A stretch of DNA of 64,000 nt, from assembly GCA_000469685.2 (NCBI GenBank), contig LS997563.1, forward strand, positions 11,806,940 through 11,870,939, written 5' to 3'. Made by a program: the position numbers and the translations under genes. Shown one piece after another: positions 36,273 through 45,625 of the stretch. The notes beneath the pieces are model-generated. The model did no database searches, was not told the origin of the DNA, and saw only the letters and a program-made list of their open reading frames with translations. Source of the DNA: Haemonchus contortus. Taxonomy: Eukaryota; Nematoda; Chromadorea; Rhabditida; Trichostrongylidae. Each line of letters starts with the position of its first letter. The stretch's first letter is position 1.

Positions 36273-37471
36273 ATGACAGCTAATGCGACGCCGTTGTCAC
36301 AACAAACACCTCTTTCAATGAGAGATGGATACTCGCCTCATGAATCGCTGCCTCCCAGTTGGGAGGGGGGGGGGGGTGACACCATGGATCACAGGTATCC
36401 AATTGAACTTGTCCAAACTTTGCTAAAGGCTCTTCGATCTGGTAAGAAACGATCTATCTACGGCCGCTTTCACAGCATTGAGCTCGATTGTTGGCTAGGT
36501 AAAGTCTTCAGGTAAACCTTTTGTTGCAGCGGTTACTCTTTCGTTATTTGAAAAGCGAATTTTGCAGTGCTCGTGCTTTGGTACACAGTGACGCGCCGAA
36601 ACTCAGGGGTTCGTCAATCGGTACCACATTTTGCTTATCATTGCGCTATGCCATCTTAATTTTTGTTTCCTGTATGAGGTCTCGGCTGCTCCAACTACGT
36701 CTGAGGGAGCAACTTTAAGCAACTTTGAGAGTGCGCTCATGTTTTCATGTTTTTTCATGCTACGATCGATCGAAATTTTCATGTAACTCTTCACAATGAT
36801 TTGAATGTATGATGTATGCTTCTGAGACCATTTGAGGGACCCTTTTCGCACTTTCGCTCAGAGAATCCAGCGCTGTACGAGTTGCTTCTCGCTATACCCT
36901 TGAAACCTGCAATTTCCCATTCTATATATATCATCCGCTGAGGACAGCTTCTTTTCCCTGAGCATTGATGCGGCTTGTTCGAATAATTCTCGCAGCTTCA
37001 TTGGCTCTGACTCTATAAGCAAATTGTCGACCGTACCTGTTGTACATTCTGCTACGTTAACTGTACAACTTGCGCCTTAAGCTGTGTCAGCTCCTTCTGC
37101 AACTAGTCCATACACAGTTGCTGTTTCATCCAGCTTACGCTCGAGCCACTCTTCCATGTTTGTCAATGTGGAACAAACCTTGATTCCAGAAGGACTTTCT
37201 CTATAAGCGCTAACTCAGCTGTTTCGTTGTGCCCAGCACACGCCGAAGTAAATTTGCGCGACGTTTTCACCTTGTAAACGTTTCCTCTATTGGTCTTGTC
37301 ATTTCAGAACAGAAACACCTCATGCTCATGTGCATTGTACGGGACAGACTTGCAAGTCCGCCGCTCTAACAGGGCTCAACCTGCTTTTACCAATGGTCTC
37401 GGATCCGAGGACTACCCGTACTCCTATATGAACTTACCTCGTCAACTGAACTCAAGTGGTTCGGCATCCAT
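36273..37471 (+). pseudogene. Unidentified two-exon gene fragment or pseudogene
   Basis: An ATG at 36273 opens 56 codons (TPLSQQTPLSMRDGYSPHES, then DHRYPIELVQTLLKALRS) ending at a good donor G|GTAAGA (36441/36442). A TTTCAG acceptor at 37307 starts a second segment in the matching phase that reads EQKHLMLMCIVRDRLASPPL and then hits TAA. In another frame the same segment continues NRAQPAFTNGLGSEDYPYSY to a good donor AT|GTAAGA at 37471. The composition looks like real protein and the splice signals fit, but the frame is broken near 37362, and a run of 12 G at 36365 is a second weak spot. I do not recognise the family. Confidence 0.35.
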
Positions 37472-37474
37472 GTA

Positions 37475-39309
37475 AGAGTTAAGCTCGGACCCGTTTTTAG
37501 AGATCGAGATTGTGTTTGGATTGACAAAACAATCACTCACCTTGATAGTTCGTGTTAAAGCCGAGCAGATGGAGGGGACTAGGTCACTGCATTGTCGGAA
37601 ACTGTCCCCTCAATGCCTAGATTTGGAGGAAAACACGGATATGACAAATAATAGTATGCGAATATGGAGACGCAAAGAGAAAAAGTAGATTCTACCGCGA
37701 CTGGGCGTTTGCTACATTTGCTGAAATGACATTAGTACACTACCTTTGAGAAAGAACTTCAATGTTTGGTGTCCTTGGATTCAAATGAACTGAACTTTTC
37801 TTCAGCATTATTCGTTCAAAATACTGCGTGAAAACGCATGAATAGGGAGGTAGGACGATCTGAGGGGGACTCAACCGCCGTTTCTCAGAAACACTGACCT
37901 TAAAGTCATGAAATTCCATCGAGCAGAGACGTTCGACTTGCACATATACAATATGAGGGAGGATTAAGGAAGTAGTGCAGGTCTTAATCATTATCATTGG
38001 CGCGTCAGGGAGTCTCTCTCGACATACTACAGGCTAGGGAACAATTTACACTTCAGGACCGTATTTTGCCGTTCATCTTCTCTGGACACGAAGAAGTAGA
38101 AATGGGGGTGCATGTAGAGGAAGCATGGGAACACAAGCCTCAGATCACTGTTTTGTGAAAGCAAAGAGTTCTCAAAATCGAAGAATGTTAGACGTGTTGA
38201 GACCCTTCCGGAACAATGCTTGCTTGCTGTCGGCTGTTCTTCATCAACATTCCACCAGTCCTGTTGAGGATCCAGGTCCACGTTTTTATACTGCGGCACA
38301 GTCGTGCTAGTCCATCACGAAGCAAGCACTTTGCAGTCCAACAGAGAGTCGAGCCGGTGTTCTGGCCTTAAGTGGAGCGTGGCGGTATTTCTACCCGAAC
38401 TCCCACGTAATGGCAAGTGGTAGGCTCCTCTCAGGGTGTTCTGGTCTAACTGATCCTTTTAGAACCAAGTGCCCTACATTTTTCATCGACGCAATGTCAC
38501 GGGCGTAGCAAGAAGGTATGTGAACGTGGCTGGCAGATCCAAGTATAATAGAAGCCGTAGGTGACCTTTTCCCTTGCCCGTGTCTCTCAAGAAGACGAAG
38601 GGAGGATGCTTAGCTGTACTGTTAGCGAAGCTTTGGTGGGCATTGAAGATTTCCGCAACAGGCAGCTCCGGCCATGACTGCTACTCTTTAATCTTTCAGG
38701 TCTTCCCTCACCTCCTCGCAAGTTGGGACGACAGTTACTTATTGCATGCAGCTCGCACGATTCCATGATGGCGTATTAGCTCAAAAGTCCTTTGAAAAGA
38801 GGCTTCTCTTGACAGCTCGTAGACTCTTGGTTTCATAGCTTTTATAGGCCTAGTTCACGACTATTTTGAGGTGCCCTTTTTATTCAAACAGCGGAAGTAT
38901 AGGTTGGGAATAATTCAAGCAGTGAAGAAAGTGAGGGACTCCGCCAGTTTCGAGAAAATTGAGGGTCCTCGAAAGTAGAGGAAATAGAGGTTGGACGTGA
39001 TCACCACAATGGAAGTAACATGGAAGGGGTATTCGGACGAGATTTCAGTTGTTGAAGTTATGGAAAGAGTTGACTACATCAAGCCAGAACTGTACAGGAC
39101 TGCCATTTAGTGTCGCTATCTGTCATGACATGTTGCAAGGGCCTCCCATATAGGTCCCCTTGTGAATGCTGCAGCCTCGGCAAAGCTCGTCCGAGGATTC
39201 ACACGATACAATCTTTGAGCCTTCATAACGGCCTAATCGGGCCGTTTTCCGACCTGATAGCGTCATATATGGTATATAAGTGCGCCTCAAATCCCCTATG
39301 GGAAAAAGT
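37475..39309. other. Intergenic, repeat-like; no gene seen
   Basis: Short ORFs only. Given the adjoining LINE endonuclease relic it is probably decayed transposon sequence, but no reverse transcriptase motif could be read. Confidence 0.5.
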
Positions 39310-39905
39310 CAGAAATCCTTTTCATCGGGAACTGTGCCTTCAAGATGTTCAACGACCCGCTTGTATTCATCATTGATGCTGTCGAAAAACGAATCTTCCT
39401 TGTAACTCGTAAGGAAGCGCAGTGATCCAGGTTGATGATAGCCTTGGGACTTTGTTACTTGAACTAAGAGGCTAGTTATCCACGCAAGAACGGAACATAG
39501 CGTAAAGAGACATTTGGTCGATCCCATGTCTGATTGCAGAGCAGCAGCGGCATCAGTGAGGCTCTCGATTGAAGCTGATGGGATCTATACCATTAGAGAA
39601 CTTACATCAAGCCGCTCTCAATTCATTGTCATCAAGAGGACTCCTGGAGCTCCGAAATGCCATCTACGGTATTGTCGTACTCTTAAGCCACACTGTCTTT
39701 CGCTCTGTTAATTCCATCTGTTTCGTAACTCTCAGTGTGAAGCTCTTCAGCCGTTTTTCTGAGGTCAATCCTGAGTTGAAATCGCCAACCATAGCTTTGA
39801 AAGGAACTATGGTTTTCTCTGTAGAGCTTTTCCAAATCGGTATAGAACTATTCCAGCTCTTCGTCCGACGTTGGTTGATGCTGGTACATAGGATGAATGA
39901 ATATT
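39310..39905 (-). pseudogene. Broken non-LTR retrotransposon (LINE) endonuclease fragment
   Basis: Minus-strand translation gives FYTDLEKLYRENH (after an in-frame stop), then after a one-base shift KAMVGDFNS, then in another frame KTAEELHTESYETDGINRAKD, and finally SINDEYKRVVEHLEG. The GDFN motif with an upstream FY.DLEK block and a downstream EELH block is the apurinic-endonuclease pattern of RTE-type LINEs common in strongylids. Several stops and frameshifts make it dead. No reverse transcriptase domain was recognised next to it. Confidence 0.7.
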
Positions 39906-40269
39906 AGAGTTAGGGTTGAAATGCATTTCACAATCGCAGACGCCAAATTAGGGTTTCCAAGCTTTCGCATTTGTTCGTGTTCAAATGCGTATTGACGAAT
40001 ACACCTAAACCACCTGCTTCTGCTGTCGCATACTCCTAGTATTATTTCTTCTCCAGCCTCAAAAAAAAAACGGACAAAGGGCGATGCCTTCGTGATGGCC
40101 AGTTGATCTTTCTTGTTTTCATCATCAGATCTTCGAAATACACTTCCTAAGCAGATTCGTTCGTTAAGCGTGCATATCGCTACCTTAGTCCTTCCCCGTT
40201 TGGGCGACCTATTATGGCCCCACGGTCCTATCTGACAATAGGATGCTCACGGGAGTAAGTTCATTCTAG

Positions 40270-41000
40270 AGGTTTCTGACTGTGCTAAATAGGCATTCAC
40301 GATGGCACGATATAAGACTCTGATCCCGTGATCTACAACTACGCGTACCTTCCGGAGCTCTCTCCTTTAAATTGCCAATCTTAAGGCCCAAAAATGGATC
40401 AGAAGCCTGTGCTCTTCTCAACGCGCCGGACCCCACGTTTTTAATTCGAGTCATGTCATTTAATGCCATTTGTCATGTGATGCACTCTGTTCAAGTTTTA
40501 AGAATCTTCTTGATCATTTCAGAACTTTAACCCGTTAAGGCTTAAGATCATTGACGCTTATATGGCCGAAATATTGCTACCAGGCACTGCACAGCTCGTC
40601 TACTGTCTGTTGGTAGGAGCCTTCTCTTCCAACTCATTTTTTCCAAGATGCATCTCAACAGTGACTTCCTTTGTTTCTGCACCTTGCCTCCGTATTCAAG
40701 TGAATGAATAAAACAAATCCGAGTCCTCCTACATTTCTCCCGAATGAACTTTTGCAGATTTAATATTTGCTCACGTGGTTCTACATTAGGGATATTGTAA
40801 CGTCTGGCCTCTCAGGCCATTTGAGAATGAGGATTCTCTCTGTGGCGCCCTTTCTACTGACGATGTTCTCCTTTTTCGCTTCGTGTTATGTATTAACGTT
40901 GGCCGAATGTTACGATAAAGTTTAATTACCCGAGTCTGAGATCGCTTCAGCGCTGAGGTCAACCCGCAGAGCCGCCGCTCGTTTCATGCTCAATTTGTGA
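40270..41000 (-). repeat. Dispersed repeat, copy B of an inverted pair
   Basis: Reverse-complement partner of 34238..35330, about 5 kb away, lacking the tandem expansion and the 320-bp insert. Contains the best SL1-like 22-mer at 40919..40940 on the + strand. Similarity fades near 41000 and near 40270. Confidence 0.8.
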
Positions 41001-41317
41001 ACCGCCAAACTCAACAAGTTATGTGTAACAAATTGAAATCAGTGGAGCATAAAAACTGCAAAAAGCAAATGCATTAAAAAGACAAATAACCACACAAACT
41101 AGGAGATGGCTCGTTTCGCCTCTTCACCAATCGAACCACCATCTCCACTTTCCCCTGAGGCTCATCAGAGGGTGTGGGGTTAGTGGAAAAGGGAATGGGT
41201 AAAGGTACTGCTTGAATCAAGGACAGGAATGAATGAATATGAAGTACACTATTGGAGATGCCTATTTCTGTTTAAAATGCCATTAACTAAATAGCTGATT
41301 TTATTGAAATTATAATC

Positions 41318-41361
41318 AACCAGTCGGGCCGCCCGGCTAACGGCAGGCTTCCCTCCTTCTT
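41318..41361 (+). repeat. 44-bp inverted repeat, left arm
   Basis: Matches the reverse complement of 44147..44190 at 39 of 44 positions by eye, including the GCCCGGCTAACG core. A second, shorter relative (GCCCGGCTACGCCGGGCG) follows at 41368..41400, so the motif may be a dispersed palindrome-containing repeat rather than a transposon end. Confidence 0.75.
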
Positions 41362-42179
41362 ACAGGCTCGCCCGGCTACGCCGGGCGCTCCTTCTTCTTG
41401 TGAGAAATTTGCTATGCGTAAATAACTCTTCGAAATCTCCTTTTTCTTTGTAAGCTCAACACCGTCAGTGTCAGCTCCGATTAGGGACAATTTTTTCTGT
41501 AGTCTTCTTCTTACGTCTTACGTCTTCGTTCATCTTCACTGTGTAAGAACAGAACATCGTTTAATATCACAAAGGTGATTGTTCAGAGAAAAATAGTATT
41601 TAGAGACTTAATCGCGGCTGAGGCTACTATGTTAGCTACCATCAATGTTCCTCAATGCCATCATCAATGGCTCTCCTCCTTCTTGGGGCAAAGGGACTTC
41701 GCCCGAAAAACATCAAACTAATGAAATTCTTCCTCCTTTTTCGAGGTCATTTCGCTGTTTCGCTGAGCGAGAGTATAGACTATTGAATGCCTCCAAAGAT
41801 GTACCTCCTTTTCTCCGCGGATACATCATTAACTGTAGATCCAACATTATTAGCGGTCGGATAAATTTTGCTAAGAATGATATCAAAGCAAAGAGAAACC
41901 GTGATCTTTCACTTAATCGCAAACTCGGTTGGGTATCGGTCGTAATCTAACAGCAAGAAGTGAACCAAATTCATTCCCTTATAATCACACAACTTAACCT
42001 TCTTGTCGAATGAAACATACCAAAAAGTCAAAGCTAGATCGTAAATAACAAAGGCGCTGGGAAGTGATTGGTGAGTGGATCTTCTTCTCTAACTCCCCGT
42101 CTATTGTCAATGTTTCCATCCTGCCTTCCCTATTGATTTTGCTCTCCAAGTCCACGAGATCAGGAGTTATGGATTTCTA

Positions 42180-42872
42180 CTCATTTATTTCGCGGAAATC
42201 CCGTCCCTCGGGGGCGGAGTCCGGCCCTACTACTCACCATAAGTGTTCCCATACTGCCGCGTGCTTCCTATCAAGTTTGAACGCATTAGAGCCAAACTGA
42301 CTATTTTGGCGCGAAACCCCGCCCCTGTGAACGGATTCTGGTCCTGCCGCCCACCATAAGTGTTCCCGTCCTGTCGCCTGTGCTCCTACCAAGTTTGAAC
42401 GCTCCAGGTCCACGGGGACAGGAGTTATGAATTTGCTACCTAAAATTTTTAACGCGCACGCCGCGCTCCCTGAGAACGTAGTCCGGTTCTGCCACTTACC
42501 ATAAGTGTTCCCATCCTGCCCCACCTACTCCTATCAAATTTGAACGCTCTAGGTCCCCCGGGTCAGGAATTATGAAATTGCAGACCAAAATTTCTAACGC
42601 GCACGCCCCGCCCCTGTTAATGGGGTCTGGTCCCGCCACCAACCATAAGTGTTCTCCTCCTGCCCCCTGTACTCCTACCAAGTTTGAACGCTCTAGGTCA
42701 ATGGGGACAGGACTTATGAATTTGCGACCTAAAATTTCTAACGCGCACGCCGCGCTCCCTGTAAACGGAGTTCGGTTCTAACACTTACCATAGGTGTTCC
42801 CATCCTGCCCCCTTTACTCCTACCAAATTTGAACGCTCTAGGTCCACGGGGACCGGAGTTATGAATTTCCGG
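42180..42872 (+). repeat. Minisatellite, about 145-bp unit, 4-5 copies
   Basis: The phrase CCATAAGTGTTCCCATCCTG recurs with small changes near 42237, 42353, 42499, 42643 and 42788 (spacing 116, 146, 144, 145). Each unit also has AAGTTTGAACGCTC(T/C)AGGTC, a GGGACAGGAGTTATGAATTT block and an AACGCGCACGCC block. ORFs drawn across it are by-products of the repeat. Confidence 0.9.
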
Positions 42873-43295
42873 TCAGACACACACACCGACACACACACAA
42901 ACAAACAAACACACACACAGACACACCGACACACCAACAGACACACTTAGCGAATTATATAAAGTAGGATAGAAAACTTGTAATATATAAACTCATCCTA
43001 CTTCATGTAATTCGCTAAGTGTGTCTGTTGGTGAGTCGGTGTGTTTGTATGTGTGTGTGTTTGTTTGCTTGTGTGTTCGGTGTGTGTCTGACCGGAAATT
43101 CATAATTCCTGTCCCCATGGACCTAGAAAGCTCAAATTTGGTAGGAGTACAGGAGGCAGCATGAGAACACTTATGGCAGGGGGCAGGACCGGAGCCCATG
43201 CACAGGGAGCGGGGCGTGCGCAATAGAAAATTGAGCTGCAAATTCATAGCTCCTCTTTACGTGGACCTAGAGCGTTCAAATTTGGTAGGATCCCA
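42873..43295. repeat. Palindromic core and inverted right arm of the satellite
   Basis: A CA-rich tract (42873..42950) and ACAGACACACTTAGCGAATT lead to a 24-nt spacer (42971..42994). The same sequences then return in reverse complement (ATCCTACTT, AATTCGCTAAGTGTGTCTGT, a TG-rich tract to 43088), followed by about 1.4 inverted minisatellite units to 43295. The whole 42180..43295 region is therefore a fold-back (hairpin) structure with unequal arms. Confidence 0.9.
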
Positions 43296-44146
43296 CTTTT
43301 CGTATTACCAGTGGAACCTCGGAATTCTAATAGGTGATGCAGGATATGACGGGATTGTAGGTACTCGGTGACAGGAACTGATGATAACTGATAATAAAAG
43401 ATAAAGGACCTAAGAGTGCCACCTACCGATCGAAATCCTAACATCTTCGGTATCTACGATGTAGTTTTGACCGTTCAGTATGTTTCATTCAATAAGACGA
43501 GCTGGTAGAGCAGGGTGACAAAAGTGAGTGGTAAGGGCAGTGAAAGGGACCCATCAGGGCAATACGATAAGCAGATTAGAACTTTGTTCATTTCTTACTA
43601 CTAGATTGCACCGCTACCCAGCAGAGTTTGTGATTCAATGAAGGATCCTCTTTGCTCGATATCGTTTGGGACAAAACTTAATAGACCGCCCGTAATCTGG
43701 AATTCTCAACTAATGATATCTCCGTGAAGCTGATAACAGTGCTTTCATCGCTCAGAAAATCTCCACAGCATCATATTTGGTTGTCTAACAGTTGGATTTT
43801 TAATACGTACATATTTATTTCTAAGAAAGAGAGCAAAAGTTTGAGACTTCCAATCAAAGGCGTAAGCACCGACTTCAATTGAATACCATTTGCATTGCCC
43901 TTTTAGTCCTGCGTCAAATTTTGTGTACAGGAAGCTGTCATTTGTTCCAAAAAAGGAGTGGAGAGTTAGGCTTACTGTGACTTTATCAAAGAATTAGGGA
44001 AGTTTTCGATTTTGTTGTGTCAAAGAAGGTTTCCGAGCTCTGTTTCAGTTTCATGCCCTCACTCAAAAAAAAGCTCAAAACTGTAAGCTTTCAAAAAAGG
44101 AAAAAATTCTTTAGTTCAACATTTCTCGGGATAGGGTGTTTGACAA

Positions 44147-44190
44147 AAGAAGGAGGAGAGCCTGGCGTTAGCCGGGCGATCCGACTGGTT
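44147..44190 (-). repeat. 44-bp inverted repeat, right arm
   Basis: Partner of 41318..41361, with CGTTAGCCGGGCG and CCGACTGGTT conserved. The 2.8 kb between the arms holds the fold-back satellite. Confidence 0.75.
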
Positions 44191-44219
44191 TCTATATATG
44201 CACCTAGCTATACTTGTAA

Positions 44220-44545
44220 TTACGATTTCTTATTGTATCCAATTTTTAATAGAATTTCCATCATCTTCTTTAACTTTGTGGTAAATGTTTCCATATTAAA
44301 ACATGTATTAGCAATTTTCAATGCTGCTATGTTCATAACAGAGGCTTTTATGGTTTTGGAAAGAATAGTATCGCAGTGAGAAAAGCTGATGACATCGAAG
44401 CTGAAATCATCAGTTTTATTGTTTAGTTTGGTACTTATCTTACCATTGGTTATAATAATATTCATGTCCAAATAATTACTATTTCTCTCACTCAAATATG
44501 TTTTTTTGAGTTCAAGTGTACTTTTATATACTGAAGAAAGTAGCT
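44220..44545 (-). pseudogene. Penelope-like reverse transcriptase fragment
   Basis: Minus-strand frame reads STLELKKTYLSERNSNYLDM, then TNGKISTKLNNKTDDFSF, then ends FTTKLKKMMEILLKIGYNKKS. The YLD(L/M) block followed by a G-K/T-L-K-DDF-F pattern and a C-terminal RGY/IGY end is what I know from the thumb part of Penelope-like and related reverse transcriptases widespread in nematodes. It is AT-rich and isolated, with no fingers or palm domain recognised, so it is a 5'-truncated relic. Confidence 0.55.
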
Positions 44546-45625
44546 CTTCTCTTCAAGTCGCGCGTGGTGTGGTCAAAACTTACAAAAACCAGCACACTTG
44601 CACCTACTTTAAGAGCTTACTAGCAAGTTCCTCAGTTTGCCAGACAATGTAAATGTTTACATCACCATTAATAAGGAGCTGTTCTCAAGGGATTTTGGGA
44701 CATAACTATCGACTTGGTAGGCGTCCAGCAAACATGAAAACACAATTGTGAGAACAGCTACCGACGAAAGTGTTAACAGAAAATAGCTCACAAGAATATT
44801 ACTCTTCATTAGCTCTCATGATAGAATATTACGAAGAACATCGAAAACACGAACAAATAAGCAAATGACCTAAACAAAACCTGCTATCATATGAATGTCA
44901 CGTCTTCAAGACTGACAGATCACGGACTTCGGGCACCCCAGTGCAGTACCAGTATCACAGATACAGTACCGCCATCATCTTATGCAAAATATACAACAGC
45001 ATATTATCTTAGCGTTACAATCAGTGTAAAAGCACCTACGTAAGACAAATATTTATAAGACGAACCCGTCGATACCAAACTAAGAAAAAACAGTGAATGA
45101 TTTGTACCGTAACCGAGCAGAGCGTGAGAAATGGAGAGCTAGATTGACAGGAGACAGAGACATACGGGAAGAGAAACTGGTAAAAGGGAAGCTGATATGT
45201 CCAGAATTACTTTCGGACAAAGTCCTCAGCACGGTCAGTGACAACATTACAACGTAGGTGAACGAGAACTCGACCACTATACAGAAACTGTTACAGTTTC
45301 TCGTTCTCGGATAACTCAATAAGATGACCGAGATCGTTATACAAAATCAAAAAAGGTGAAAGTAATAAAGAAAGAGCATTGCTCACAGCCTAGGAAAGCA
45401 GCATGCATATATGTAGCAGTAAGCCGAAAGATAAAAATTATCAAAAACTGTGCAAATATCGTGTAGATTAGTACCATATCTGTACAACCGGGTCCATAGA
45501 GCACACCTATGTGAGAAACAGTCTAAGTGGTATTGAACTCAGCACATACTAGAGCGAGCTTTTGAAAGACACCGTAAATATCTCAGAGCAAAACGACATT
45601 ACTTAAAAAGGGCGAGTTACGTAAG
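44546..45625. other. let-19 3' flank; no gene seen
   Basis: AT-rich, with no recognisable coding pattern. It should contain the let-19 3' UTR and poly(A) site on the minus strand; I could not pick a convincing signal. Confidence 0.5.

Noticed and set aside
39309..39527. 72-aa minus-strand ORF with a signal-peptide-like start (MGSTKCLFTLCSVLAWITSL), at first a candidate secreted protein.
   Set aside because: Its C-terminal part (SINDEYKRVVEHLEG) and the frames upstream (GDFN, EELH blocks) align with a LINE endonuclease and its linker; the hydrophobic start is a chance frame of that relic.
40919..40940. A genuine SL1 RNA gene.
   Set aside because: No GT donor directly after the 22-mer and no Sm-site-like region seen; the sequence lies inside a repeat with homology on both sides.
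42064..42781. Several ORFs of 60-100 codons over 42.0-43.3 kb.
   Set aside because: They repeat the same words because they translate minisatellite units in either direction.
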